DNA of 64,000 nt from Streptomyces actinomycinicus (GCF_016741775.1 NZ_JAERRK010000002.1:124001-188000), one strand, 5' to 3'; shown: positions 35,106 to 43,750, counted from the stretch's first letter. The notes: generated from the sequence alone by a model not told the origin. Numbers and translations: made by a program.

Positions 35106-36578
35106 CTACTCCACCCGTCGCAGGGCGTCCGCCGGGCGCAGGCGGGACGCCCGCCAGCCGCCGAACCCGCCCGCGATCAGGCCGCCCGCCACTGCCAGGC
35201 CCACCGCCAGGACGATCGTGGTGACGCTCACCGGGGCGGTGAGGGCCACTTCGAGGGTCTTCGCCGCCTGACGGCCCGGTCCGCCGAAGCCGCCACCGCC
35301 GGGGCCGCCGGTGCCGGGGCCCCCGCCGGGGCCGCCGCCCGTGCCGCCGCCCAGCTGGGCCTCCAGGCTCGGGCTGATCGCGGTCACCGCGTACGCCCCG
35401 GCCAGGCCGAGCGCGATACCGAGGGCGCCGCCGACCAGGCCGTTGACGACGGCCTCGCCGACCACCTGCCGGGTGACCCGGCCCGACTTCCAGCCCAGCG
35501 CCTTGAGCGTGCCGAACTCACGGACGCGGCGGGACACCGCGGAGGAGGTGAGGAGGCCCGCCACCAGGAACGCGGCCACCAGCACCGCGACGGACAGCCA
35601 CGTGCCGACCCTGGTGGCGAGGGAGGAGGCGGTGGAGAGGGAGCCGGAGACCGACTTGGCCAGGTCGGAGGAGGTGGTGACCGTCGTGCCCGAGACGTTC
35701 TTCTGGATGGCGCTCTTGACGGTGCCGATCTGCTGGGAGTCGGTCGCCTTGACGTAGATCGTGGTGACCTTGTTCTTCTGGCCGGCCAGGGTCTGCGCCC
35801 GCTTCAGCGGGATGTACAGGTCGGCCGCCGGGTCGCCGCTGGTCGCTGTGGCGATGCCGATCACCGTGAACTCGGTGCCCTTGACCGTGACGGTGGAGCC
35901 GGTCCTGTACTTCTTCTCCTTGGCGTACGCCGAGTCGGCCACGGCCACCCTGGCGTTCGTCTCGGTGGTCCGGAAGCCACGGCCGCTGGTGATCTCGGAG
36001 GAGGTCAGCGGGCCGAGGCCGGTGCGGGTGACGTCGGTGCCGTAGACCGAGTACTGGTTGATGTCGAAGTCGGCGCCGCCGCCGCCGACCTCGCCCTGCG
36101 GCTGGCCGGTGCCGCCGCCCCGCTGGTACCCGCCGGCGCCTGCGCCGCCGTTCTGCTGGAGCCGGCCCCGGGTGAACCGGCCGCTGACCTTGACCACGTT
36201 GAGGCTCAGCCCGCCGGCGGCCTGCGCGACGCCCTTCTGGTCCCCGACCTCGGTGACGGTGGAGGAGGCCAGGGTGGTGAAGCCCTGCACCATGACCCGG
36301 TCGCTGCTCTGCTCGGAGTCGTCACCGTCGTTCCGCGCGTCGAACTGGAAGCGCGGCCACTGGGAGCTGCTCGCGGCCGGCGTGGCCGCCTTGGTGACCG
36401 TCATGTCCGTACCCAGCCCGTACAGCGACTGGAGGACCTCGTCCTGGGCCTTCCCCATGCCGTTGGACACGGAGTTGACCACGATGACCAGCGCGATGCC
36501 CAGCGCGAGTCCGGAGGCGACGACGAGGGCCGCCTTTCTGCGGCGGCGCAGTTCGCGCCTCAGGTAGGTGAAGAACAT
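35106..36578 (-). CDS. MacB/FtsX-type ABC permease
   Basis: A 490-aa membrane protein. An N-terminal transmembrane helix (about 14-36) precedes a large extracytoplasmic MacB_PCD-like domain, and three C-terminal helices (about 345-370, 395-420, 455-480) form the FtsX core with the conserved REFGTLKALGWKSGRVTR loop. Two glycine-rich inserts occur: one in the outside domain (QNGGAGAGGYQRGGGTGQP) and a longer one (about 26 residues, mostly Gly/Pro) between the last helices. ATG at 36578 is chosen because it begins the standard MFFTYLRRELRRRRKAAL start; the open frame further upstream is not conserved. First gene of the pair. Confidence 0.92.
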   Translation of the reverse strand: MFFTYLRRELRRRRKAALVVASGLALGIALVIVVNSVSNGMGKAQDEVLQSLYGLGTDMTVTKAATPAASSSQWPRFQFDARNDGDDSEQSSDRVMVQGFTTLASSTVTEVGDQKGVAQAAGGLSLNVVKVSGRFTRGRLQQNGGAGAGGYQRGGGTGQPQGEVGGGGADFDINQYSVYGTDVTRTGLGPLTSSEITSGRGFRTTETNARVAVADSAYAKEKKYRTGSTVTVKGTEFTVIGIATATSGDPAADLYIPLKRAQTLAGQKNKVTTIYVKATDSQQIGTVKSAIQKNVSGTTVTTSSDLAKSVSGSLSTASSLATRVGTWLSVAVLVAAFLVAGLLTSSAVSRRVREFGTLKALGWKSGRVTRQVVGEAVVNGLVGGALGIALGLAGAYAVTAISPSLEAQLGGGTGGGPGGGPGTGGPGGGGFGGPGRQAAKTLEVALTAPVSVTTIVLAVGLAVAGGLIAGGFGGWRASRLRPADALRRVE

Positions 36579-36664
36579 GGCCCGCAAGCTAGGGACGGAC
36601 CCTGATGACACCCTAAGGCCGGCATAAGAGCAGCATGAGAAGCCCGCGGCCGGGGCCGGAAACA

Positions 36665-36692
36665 CCGGTGCCGCCCCTGGGGGCGGCACCGG
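36665..36692. terminator. Hairpin downstream of the L,D-transpeptidase gene
   Basis: CCGGTGCCGCCCC pairs perfectly with GGGGCGGCACCGG. It lies 20 bp past the transpeptidase stop (minus strand) and about 90 bp upstream of the ABC permease start, so it separates the two units. Confidence 0.75.
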
Positions 36693-36711
36693 CGAGGAGT
36701 TTCGAGGGGCG

Positions 36712-37962
36712 TCAGACGGCCGAACCGGCCTTCCACTGCGCCCAGTCCAGGTTCCAGCCGTTGAGGCCGTTGTCCGGCGAGACCGTCTTGTCGCCGGTGT
36801 GCTGGACGACCACGACGTCACCGATCAGCGTGTGGTCGTAGAACCAGGCGGCCGGCGTACCCGCGTCGTTCGCGCCCTTCTTGTCCTGCAGGCCGACACA
36901 GCCGTGGCTGGTGTTGACGTTGCCGAACACCGAGGGGGCGCCCCAGTAGTTGCCGTGGATGAAGGTGCCTGAGGTGGTCAGACGCATGGCGTGCGGCACG
37001 TCCTTGATGTCGTACTCGCCCTTGCCGTCGTCGTCGGTGAAGCCGACCGTCGCACCGTTCATGCGGGTCTGCTTGAACTTCTCGGAGATCACCATCTGGC
37101 CCTCGTACGTCTTGTTGTCGGGAGAGCCGGCGGAGATCGGGATGGTCTTGACGACCTTGCCGTCCTGCGTGATCTTCATCTGCTTGGTCTGCGCGTCGAC
37201 GTACGTGACCTGGTTGCGGCCGATGTGGAAGGTCACCGTCTTCTGCTGGACGCCGTAGACGCCGCTCGCGCCCTGGACACCGTCGAGCGACAGCTTCAGG
37301 GTGACGGTGGAGCCTTCCTTCCAGTACTCCTCCGGACGGCAGTCCATGCGGTTGGCGTTGAACCAGTGGCAGGCGACCTCCTGGCCGCTGCTGGAGGTGA
37401 CCGTGATGCCCTTCTGCACGGCCGCCTTGTTGCTGATCGCCTTGTCGAAGTTGATCGACACCGGCATGCCCACGCCGACCGTGGAGCCGTCGTCGGGGGT
37501 GAAGGTGCCGATGAAGCTGTTGGCCGGGGAGACCGTGGTGAAGGAGGCGTTCTCGTGGGCTATGCGGCCCTCGGAGTCCTTGGCCTCGGCGGCGAGCTTG
37601 TAGGTGGTGGAGCGCTCCAGCTGCGTGCCGGGCTTCCAGCTCGTCTTGTCGGCGGACAGCTGACCGGGGACGGTCTTGCCGTCCTGGGTGGTCATCGTGA
37701 CGGCGGTGAGCTTCCCCTTGGTCACCGTGACGGCCGCGGAGTTGTTGATCGAGGCGTTGTCGGAGCCGTCCTTGGGCGTGATCTTGATCAGCGCCTCGGA
37801 GGACTTCTTGGCGGCTGCCGCGTCGGACTGGGCCTGCGAGGAGTCGCCGCTGCCGCTTCCGGAGGCGTCGTCGTCGCCGCCCGAACACGCCGTGAGCACC
37901 AGCACACCGCCGAGCAGAGCGGACGCGGCCAACAGACCCTTGCGCCGCTTACTGTCCGTCAT
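36712..37962 (-). CDS. Lipoprotein L,D-transpeptidase (Ig-like domains + YkuD)
   Basis: A 416-aa protein. The signal sequence ends in the lipobox VLTAC (Cys about residue 26), so it is lipid-anchored outside the membrane. Two Ig-like domains follow (about 60-145 and 150-245), then a YkuD catalytic domain with HGNYWG and SHGCVGL; the Cys of SHGC is the nucleophile. This is the architecture of mycobacterial LdtMt2-type enzymes, which make 3-3 cross-links between meso-/LL-Dap peptides in peptidoglycan and resist most beta-lactams. ATG at 37962 (GGAG 9 bp upstream) is favoured over one five codons earlier (37977), which lacks a ribosome site. The TASP-like N-terminal linker is Ser/Ala/Asp-rich. 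Confidence 0.95.
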   Translation of the reverse strand: MTDSKRRKGLLAASALLGGVLVLTACSGGDDDASGSGSGDSSQAQSDAAAAKKSSEALIKITPKDGSDNASINNSAAVTVTKGKLTAVTMTTQDGKTVPGQLSADKTSWKPGTQLERSTTYKLAAEAKDSEGRIAHENASFTTVSPANSFIGTFTPDDGSTVGVGMPVSINFDKAISNKAAVQKGITVTSSSGQEVACHWFNANRMDCRPEEYWKEGSTVTLKLSLDGVQGASGVYGVQQKTVTFHIGRNQVTYVDAQTKQMKITQDGKVVKTIPISAGSPDNKTYEGQMVISEKFKQTRMNGATVGFTDDDGKGEYDIKDVPHAMRLTTSGTFIHGNYWGAPSVFGNVNTSHGCVGLQDKKGANDAGTPAAWFYDHTLIGDVVVVQHTGDKTVSPDNGLNGWNLDWAQWKAGSAV

Positions 37963-38129
37963 CACAAGCTTCTCCATCGTTGCCGAGTCGCGAAAAACCC
38001 CGAGTGTCCCCCGTAAGAACCTTCAACGGTATGGCCGCTCGGTTCCGTTCCACACTCGTCTGTGGGGCACACCACGTCCGCGGGACGGGTGGTGCGTGAG
38101 TGGTCCGTGCGCCCCCTGGGACGACGAAA

Positions 38130-38155
38130 CCCCGGACGGCGGTTGCCGTCCGGGG
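38130..38155 (-). terminator. Terminator hairpin after the small acidic protein gene
   Basis: CCCCGGACGGC and GCCGTCCGGGG form an 11-bp stem with a GGTT loop, 21 bp downstream of the stop on the minus strand. Confidence 0.75.
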
Positions 38156-38176
38156 TCAGGGAGTTCCCCGGGACGC

Positions 38177-38518
38177 TCAGCCGATGCCGTCCTCTTCGTC
38201 GTCCTGGCCATCATCCTCGTCCAGGTCCCAGTCGGGCGAATCAGGGTCGTAGTCGATCCGCTCGCTGGACCAGGACGCCTGCTGCAGCTCCACCCCGGGC
38301 ACCTCGCTGACCAGGTCGAACGGGTCCACCAGGTACGCCAGGGCCTCCGCGGTGTCTTCCGTCACAGCGCTCTCTGCCTGGGTCCGCTCCTCCTCCGGCA
38401 GCTCGGCGTCCGCGGCAAGCCGGCGCACCGCGGCCTTGGTCAGCGTGTCCTCGTCCTGCACCTCCAGCACCAACTCCAGGCGAAGCCGGACAAAACGTGA
38501 TGTCTCTTCAGTGGTCAT
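38177..38518 (-). CDS. Small acidic protein, conserved hypothetical
   Basis: A 113-aa soluble protein with no hydrophobic segment. The first about 70 residues are helical and regular; the last 25 are almost purely acidic (DSPDWDLDEDDGQDDEEDG). An acidic tail suggests binding to a basic partner such as a DNA-binding protein or polymerase, or solubility, but this is speculation. It is flanked by terminators and is divergent from the LAXTG protein gene (109-bp gap). No family is recognised. Confidence 0.75.
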   Translation of the reverse strand: MTTEETSRFVRLRLELVLEVQDEDTLTKAAVRRLAADAELPEEERTQAESAVTEDTAEALAYLVDPFDLVSEVPGVELQQASWSSERIDYDPDSPDWDLDEDDGQDDEEDGIG

Positions 38519-38627
38519 GGCGGGAGCGTACGGCCGAAACCTCCCGTGACTTTCCTGTGACCCGCGACTTTCACTAACATCGCTCCACACGGCCAATTCG
38601 CCAGCGTCACAAGGGGATCGATATTCC

Positions 38628-38951
38628 GTGTCATCCGCTCGCCGTCCGCTGCTGACCGCCACCGCCGCGGGCACCCTCCTGTGCGCGCTGTGGTTCGTCC
38701 CGTCCGCGAACGCCTCGCAGGACGCCCCGGGGAGAGAGGCGGCGGTCAAGGACGCCCCGGTGCAGGTCACGCAGGCCAGAGCGGTGACGGCGGCCACCAC
38801 GGAGTCCGGCGAGGAGTCCGCCGAGGACACCGAACTGGCCGACACGGGAAGCCCCGACACCACGCCGTACGTCGTCGGCGGCAGCCTTTTCCTCGCCGTG
38901 GGTGCCGGTTTCGTCATGTATTCGGTCCGCCGGGAACGTCTGGGCTTTTAA
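38628..38951 (+). CDS. Small LAXTG-type sortase-anchored surface protein
   Basis: A 107-aa protein. Residues 1-29 are a signal peptide (cleavage near SANAS). A short acidic Thr/Ala/Glu-rich spacer of about 40 residues follows, then a cell-wall sorting signal: LADTG (about residue 70), a hydrophobic helix (PYVVGGSLFLAVGAGFVMY) and a basic tail RRERLGF. LAXTG is the motif used by class E sortases in Streptomyces, as in long chaplins. The mature spacer is very short, so it may be a wall-linked linker or display tag rather than an enzyme. The start is GTG with AAGGGG upstream. A sortase gene is not in this window. Confidence 0.82.
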   Translation: MSSARRPLLTATAAGTLLCALWFVPSANASQDAPGREAAVKDAPVQVTQARAVTAATTESGEESAEDTELADTGSPDTTPYVVGGSLFLAVGAGFVMYSVRRERLGF

Positions 38952-38957
38952 TTCTTC

Positions 38958-38987
38958 TTGACGAATGTTTGACAGCCCGCACATAGT
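38958..38987 (+). promoter_or_regulatory. Promoter for a leaderless lipoprotein mRNA
   Basis: TTGACG (38958-38963) and CATAGT (38982-38987) are 18 bp apart. The predicted start of transcription is at or next to the ATG at 38994, and no Shine-Dalgarno precedes that ATG, so the transcript is probably leaderless. Confidence 0.6.
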
Positions 38988-38993
38988 TCGCTC

Positions 38994-39776
38994 ATGAAGA
39001 GATCATCGGGCGTGCGGCTGTGCGCCACTGCAGCTGTGGGCGCTCTGTCGCTCGCCCTCATCACGGGTTGCGGCGACAAGGGGTCGGAAGGCTCCGGTTC
39101 CACGTCGGACAAGCCCGCCGCGAAGGCGCTGAGCGCCGCGGAGTTGGCGAAGCGGATCATCGCCAAGAACGATGTGCCGGGCTACAAGGTGGGTCCCGTC
39201 GAGGGCGGCATCCCGGCCGAGAGCAAGGTCAAGTCGGACAAGGCCGAGTGCGACCCGATCGTGAAGGCGCTGACCGGCATCGCGCCCGGCGACCCGGCGG
39301 CCAACACCAGCCGCATGGCCACGCAGGACAAGAAGGCCCCCACCGACGACGCCACGTCCCTGGACGACCTGGCGGACGGTAAGTTCGAGGACTCGCTCAA
39401 CGAGTCCATGAACCTGGACGTCACCGTGGTCACCCTGGCCTCGTACGACGGCGACGGCGCCGAGCAGGCGCTGAAGTCGGTCTCCGACGCGGTCAAGTCC
39501 TGCTCGGACGGCTTCTCCGGCGAGCAGGACGGCGAGAAGGGCCGGTTCACCAAGGTCGGCGAGGAGAAGTCCTCGGGCACCGGTGACGAGTCGGTGGCGT
39601 TCACCGCGACCAACGACGCGGGCAAGGACGGCGCCCTGCCGCTGCACGCCGAGGTGGTACGGCACGGGAACACCCTCGCCACCTACACCACGATCAACAT
39701 CGGCGCGATGATGACGAAGAAGCCCTACACGGTCTCCGCGCCGGTCGTGAAGGCGCAGGCCGCGAAGCTGAAGTGA
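38994..39776 (+). CDS. Secreted lipoprotein, unknown function
   Basis: A 260-aa protein with a lipobox LITGC (Cys about 26). The mature part starts with a Ser/Gly/Lys linker and continues as a mixed alpha/beta domain of about 200 residues with two Cys (ECDP and SCSDG) that could form a disulfide. The pattern resembles actinobacterial PknH-sensor-like or LppX-like lipoproteins but no family call is firm. It appears leaderless. It follows the LAXTG gene by 42 bp with its own promoter. Confidence 0.82.
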   Translation: MKRSSGVRLCATAAVGALSLALITGCGDKGSEGSGSTSDKPAAKALSAAELAKRIIAKNDVPGYKVGPVEGGIPAESKVKSDKAECDPIVKALTGIAPGDPAANTSRMATQDKKAPTDDATSLDDLADGKFEDSLNESMNLDVTVVTLASYDGDGAEQALKSVSDAVKSCSDGFSGEQDGEKGRFTKVGEEKSSGTGDESVAFTATNDAGKDGALPLHAEVVRHGNTLATYTTINIGAMMTKKPYTVSAPVVKAQAAKLK

Positions 39777-39807
39777 CGCGCTGAAGCAAGGCACCGAAGC
39801 GACGTTC

Positions 39808-39834
39808 GGGGCCCCGGCCATCTGCCGGGGTCCC
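39808..39834 (+). terminator. Terminator hairpin after the lipoprotein gene
   Basis: GGGGCCCCGGC pairs with GCCGGGGTCCC (one G-T pair) around a 5-nt loop, followed by TTCG. It lies 31 bp after the stop. Confidence 0.65.
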
Positions 39835-39888
39835 TTCGCGTTCGGCGGAGCGGGCCCCGCCTGCCGGGCCCTTGACGTTGTCCGGAGC

Positions 39889-39911
39889 GGGCCCCCGCCT
39901 GCCGGGGGCCC
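39889..39911 (-). terminator. Terminator hairpin after hutH
   Basis: GGGCCCCCG and CGGGGGCCC form a 9-bp stem with a 5-nt loop, just past the hutH stop on the minus strand. A near-duplicate of this hairpin lies at about 39848-39872, suggesting local duplication. Confidence 0.6.
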
Positions 39912-39918
39912 CTCGCGG

Positions 39919-41463
39919 TCACCGGAGCGGGCCGGTGACCTTCTCCACGGCCGCGACCAGTTCTCCGCCGCGCACGAAGGCGTCGGCGGCGGCCAGGTCG
40001 GGCGCCAGGAACCGGTCCGGGCCGGGACCCTGCACACCGGCGGCCCGCACGGCCTCGATGACGGCCCGTGAGGCGGGTGCCGGGGTCAGGCCCTCGCGCA
40101 GCTCGATGGCGCGGGTGGCCGCGTACAGCTCGATGGCGACGATCCGGGTGAGGTTGTCGACGGCGGTGCGCAGCTTGCGCGCGGCCGACCAGCCCATGGA
40201 CACGTGGTCCTCCTGCATGGCGGAGGACGGGATGGAGTCGGCCGAGGCCGGTACGGCCAGCCGCTTCATCTCGCTGACCAGGGCGGCCTGCGTGTACTGG
40301 GCGATCATCAGCCCGGAGTCGACACCGGCGTCGTCGGCGAGGAACGGCGGCAGCCCGTGGCTGCGGTTCTTGTCCAGCAGCCGGTCGGTGCGCCGCTCGG
40401 CGATGGAGCCGAGGTCGGCGGCGGCGACGGCGAGGAAGTCCAGGACGTAGGCCACGGGAGCGCCGTGGAAGTTGCCGTTGGACTCCACGCGGCCGTCGGG
40501 CAGCACCACGGGGTTGTCCACGGCGGAGGCGAGTTCCCGCTCGGCGACCAGGCGGGCGTGCGCGATGGTGTCGCGTCCGGCACCGGCGACCTGCGGGGCG
40601 CAGCGCACGGAGTAGGCGTCCTGGACGCGGGGCGCGTCGTCCTGGTGGTGCCCGGTGAGTTCCGAGCCCTGGAGGACGGCCAGCATGTTGGCGGCCGAGG
40701 CACCCTGTCCCGGGTGCGGCCGGATGGCGTGCAGCTCGGGCGCGAGGACCTTGTCGGTGCCGAGCAGCGCCTCCAGGCTGAGGGCGGCGGTGACGTCGGC
40801 GGACTTGTAGAGGGTGTCGAGGTCGGCGAGGGCCATCACCAGCATGCCGAGCATGCCGTCGGTGCCGTTGAGAAGGGCGAGGCCCTCCTTCTCCCGCAGC
40901 TCGACGGGGGCGATCCCGTGCTCGGCGAGCAGCTCGCCGGCGGGCCGGATCCGCCCGTCGGGGCCCTCCGCGTCCCCCTCTCCCATCAGGGCGAGGGCGC
41001 AGTGGGAGAGCGGGGCCAGGTCGCCGGAGCAGCCGAGGGAGCCGTACTCGTGCACGACCGGGGTGATACCGGCGTTGAGCACGTCGGCCATGGTCTGCGC
41101 GACCTCGGGCCGCACACCGGTGTGTCCCGAGCAGACGGTCTTGAGCCGCAGGAACATCAGGGCCCGTACGACCTCGCGCTCCACCCGCGGCCCCATGCCG
41201 GCGGCATGCGAGCGGACGATGTTGCGCTGCAGCTGGGCGCGCAGTTCCTGGCTGATGTGCCGGGTCGCCAGGGCACCGAAGCCCGTGGAGACGCCGTAGA
41301 CCGGGTCCGGCTTGGCCGCCAGCGCGTCCACGATCTCCCGGGCCGCCGCGAGGGCCGCCACCGCCTCCGCCGACAGCTCGATGCGGGCACCGCCGCGCGC
41401 CACGGCGAGAACGTCGGACGCCGTGACACCGGACGTCCCCACCACCACAGTGTGCATATCCAT
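39919..41463 (-). CDS. hutH: Histidine ammonia-lyase
   Basis: A 514-aa enzyme converting histidine to urocanate, the first step of histidine catabolism. Family blocks are clear: YGVSTGFGAL, NIVRSHAAGMG, GSLGCSGDLAPLSHCALALM, and a PRVQDAYSVRCAPQ region. The MIO-forming tripeptide reads Cys-Ser-Gly instead of the usual Ala-Ser-Gly; the Ser and Gly that cyclise are kept. No other hut genes are adjacent, as is normal in Streptomyces where the pathway is scattered. The start is taken as ATG at 41463 (MDMHTVVVG); no clear ribosome site precedes it, and an ATG a few codons upstream is possible. Confidence 0.96.
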   Translation of the reverse strand: MDMHTVVVGTSGVTASDVLAVARGGARIELSAEAVAALAAAREIVDALAAKPDPVYGVSTGFGALATRHISQELRAQLQRNIVRSHAAGMGPRVEREVVRALMFLRLKTVCSGHTGVRPEVAQTMADVLNAGITPVVHEYGSLGCSGDLAPLSHCALALMGEGDAEGPDGRIRPAGELLAEHGIAPVELREKEGLALLNGTDGMLGMLVMALADLDTLYKSADVTAALSLEALLGTDKVLAPELHAIRPHPGQGASAANMLAVLQGSELTGHHQDDAPRVQDAYSVRCAPQVAGAGRDTIAHARLVAERELASAVDNPVVLPDGRVESNGNFHGAPVAYVLDFLAVAAADLGSIAERRTDRLLDKNRSHGLPPFLADDAGVDSGLMIAQYTQAALVSEMKRLAVPASADSIPSSAMQEDHVSMGWSAARKLRTAVDNLTRIVAIELYAATRAIELREGLTPAPASRAVIEAVRAAGVQGPGPDRFLAPDLAAADAFVRGGELVAAVEKVTGPLR

Positions 41464-41545
41464 ATTCAGGAGCGTACGCATTGAATGCGGCGATGTCACT
41501 AGTGGGGAGCGGGGGTGACCCTTACCCCGGGATGTGGGCTTCGCC

Positions 41546-42688
41546 TCACGGCCGGCGCCCGCGGAACCGGCGCCGTTCGGCCCGCGAGGGCGGCGCCTCG
41601 TCGGCCAGCCGTACGACCGGATCATCCGGCCCCTCCCGGCCCGCCACCACCGGCCGCTGCGCACGCAGGGCCTTGGCACGGTACTGGGCGGCGTCCGCGA
41701 GCCGGAACAGCCGCCGGGCGTCCCGCACCTCCCCGATGGGATCCTCGGTCGAGGCGACCCCGCACGCCACCCCCTCCCCCAGTTCCAACTCGGCGGCTCG
41801 ACGGCAGAGTTCGTCCGCCGCCTTCACCACGTCGTCGGCGGGCTCCCCGACCGCGACCAGGCAGAACTCGTCCCCGCCGAGCCGCGCGGCCAGCGCCCCC
41901 GGCACCATCGCGCCGCACAGCGAGAGCACCGAGCCGAAGCGTTCGAGCAGACGGTCGCCGACGGCGTGCCCGAGGGTGTCGTTGACCCGCTTGAGCCCGT
42001 TGAGGTCACAGACCACGAGTGTGACGACGGCGCCCTCCTCACGGTGCCGCTCGACGGCCTCCTCCAGATGCACGTCCACGGCGCGGCGGTTGGCGAGACC
42101 GGTCAGGGCGTCCGTGAACGCGAGCCGGCGGGCCTCCTCCAGCCGCTCGGTCTGGGCGATGCCCGCGGCGACGACGGCGGCGAGGACGGTGGCGAAGTCG
42201 GCGTCCGCCCGTCCGAACAGGGGCTCGCCGGCCGCACGGGCCACGTACAGCTCACCCCAGGCCCTGCCGTGCAGCACGACCGGGGCGACGACACAGCAGC
42301 CGCGGCGCCGGCGGCGCAGGGCGGCGACCCGCTGATGGAAGTAACCGGGAGTCCCTGCGGCATCGCCCTCGGCGGTCTCCACCCAGGCGTTGGGGCCACC
42401 GCCACCGGCCCACCGCTCGTGCAGGAACTCGGTGATCTCCGGGAACTGGTGCACCGGGTAGGCCTCGGACTCCGGGAACTCCTCCTCGTCCGGGGCCCGT
42501 TCCCCCACGTTCACGAGGACGCGCAGCCGGCCCAGCTGCCGCTCCCACACCGACAGTGCGGCGAAGCTGCCGTCCAGTGCGCGGCAGGCGCCGAGGGCGG
42601 CGGCCTGCCACGACTCCCGCGGGGTGTGAGCAGCCGCCATTCCCTGCGCCAGCGTCACGACGGCGGCCAGCCGCTTGTCCTCACCCAT
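41546..42688 (-). CDS. GAF-GGDEF diguanylate cyclase
   Basis: A 380-aa soluble protein. A GAF-like sensory domain (about 20-180) contains CCVVAPVVLHGRAWGELYVA. The GGDEF domain (about 190-350) has FTDALTGLANRRA, DLNGLKRVNDTLGH and the intact active-site motif RLGGDEFCLV, so it should make c-di-GMP. The RXXD inhibitory site expected just before GGDEF is absent (region reads GAMVPGALAARL). No EAL or HD-GYP domain. In Streptomyces c-di-GMP controls BldD and the WhiG anti-sigma RsiG. The C-terminus is Arg-rich. Its neighbours give no functional clue. Confidence 0.94.
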   Translation of the reverse strand: MGEDKRLAAVVTLAQGMAAAHTPRESWQAAALGACRALDGSFAALSVWERQLGRLRVLVNVGERAPDEEEFPESEAYPVHQFPEITEFLHERWAGGGGPNAWVETAEGDAAGTPGYFHQRVAALRRRRRGCCVVAPVVLHGRAWGELYVARAAGEPLFGRADADFATVLAAVVAAGIAQTERLEEARRLAFTDALTGLANRRAVDVHLEEAVERHREEGAVVTLVVCDLNGLKRVNDTLGHAVGDRLLERFGSVLSLCGAMVPGALAARLGGDEFCLVAVGEPADDVVKAADELCRRAAELELGEGVACGVASTEDPIGEVRDARRLFRLADAAQYRAKALRAQRPVVAGREGPDDPVVRLADEAPPSRAERRRFRGRRP

Positions 42689-42766
42689 TACTCCAGGTTA
42701 GGGAGGAATGGGGCGTTTCGGGACATCGGTGCGGCGATCAGGTGGACGTGCGGGAGCGGGGGCGCC

Positions 42767-43561
42767 TCACTCCCCCGGCCACTGCGGCGGGCGCTTCTCG
42801 TTGAAGGCGGCCACACCCTCGGCCCGGTCCCCCGAGAACGCCACCGAACGCCATGCCGCGTCCTCCACGTCCAGGCCGGCCCGCAGGTCGAGCCCGTGCC
42901 CGAGACGCAGCGCCCGCTTGGCGGCCCGCAGGCCGACCGGCGAGTTCGCGGCGATCCGCGCACCCAGGGCCAGCGCCTCGTCCCGGTCCTGCCCGTCCTC
43001 GACCAACCGGTCCACCAGCCCGAGCCCGGCCGCCTCGGCCGCCTGCACCCGCCGCGCCGAGAAGATCAGCTCGGCCGCGCGCGCGGCACCGACCCGCCGC
43101 GGCAGCAGCTGCGTACCGCCACCGCCCGGGATCACTCCCACGGACACCTCGGGCAGGCCCACCACGGCCGTGCCGTCGGCCACGATCAGGTCGCAGGAGA
43201 GCGCCAGCTCGAAACCGCCGCCCAGCGCGAACCCGTGCACCGCGGCGATCGTCGGCATCGGCAGCTCCAGCACCCCGCTGTAGGCCGCCCGCGCCACCGG
43301 CCGCTGCCGTACGAGATCCGCGTCCGTGAAGGAGTTCCGCTCCTTCAGGTCCGCACCCACGCAGAACGCCCGTTCGTGCGAGGAGGTCAGGACGACTACA
43401 CGGGCGTCCCGGTCGGCGGCGAGTGCGGCGCACGCACCCGCGAGGGAGCGCGCCATCTCCGTCGAGACGGCGTTCATGGCCTTGGGCCGGTCCAGCACCA
43501 GCTCGACGACGTGCCCGTGCCGCCGCACCAGCACGAACTCCCCGAACCGCTCCTCGCTCAT
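42767..43561 (-). CDS. Enoyl-CoA hydratase/isomerase family protein
   Basis: A 264-aa crotonase-fold enzyme. The oxyanion-hole segments are AFCVGADLKE and HGFALGGGFELAL; both catalytic glutamates of true hydratases are present, in GGGFELALSCD and in GLPEVSVG. It hydrates trans-2-enoyl-CoA in fatty-acid or amino-acid breakdown. ATG at 43561 has a strong GGAGG 5 bp upstream. A GTTAAC inverted repeat lies directly before this site, suggesting a TetR- or similar-type operator. The GGDEF gene follows 78 bp downstream on the same strand. Confidence 0.94.
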   Translation of the reverse strand: MSEERFGEFVLVRRHGHVVELVLDRPKAMNAVSTEMARSLAGACAALAADRDARVVVLTSSHERAFCVGADLKERNSFTDADLVRQRPVARAAYSGVLELPMPTIAAVHGFALGGGFELALSCDLIVADGTAVVGLPEVSVGVIPGGGGTQLLPRRVGAARAAELIFSARRVQAAEAAGLGLVDRLVEDGQDRDEALALGARIAANSPVGLRAAKRALRLGHGLDLRAGLDVEDAAWRSVAFSGDRAEGVAAFNEKRPPQWPGE

Positions 43562-43572
43562 GACGCCCTCCG

Positions 43573-43588
43573 GTTAACGCGGGTTAAC
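43573..43588 (-). promoter_or_regulatory. Operator-like GTTAAC inverted repeat before enoyl-CoA hydratase
   Basis: GTTAACGCGGGTTAAC consists of two GTTAAC arms 4 bp apart, 12-27 bp upstream of the ATG and next to its ribosome site. An A/T-rich symmetric site stands out in this GC-rich DNA. A repressor here would block transcription or translation start. Confidence 0.45.
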
Positions 43589-43750
43589 TGACTGTCGGCC
43601 CGATCATCGCAGCCGCACCCGATCTCGTGAAGTCCGGGGGGCTACACCCGTTCGAGTGACATCCCGGCCGTCTCCCCCCACACCGCCCACAGCAGCGCAT
43701 AGCGTGCGCTCCGCCACGGCGCGCCCGGGCGCGCGGCGGGGAGGGAACCC

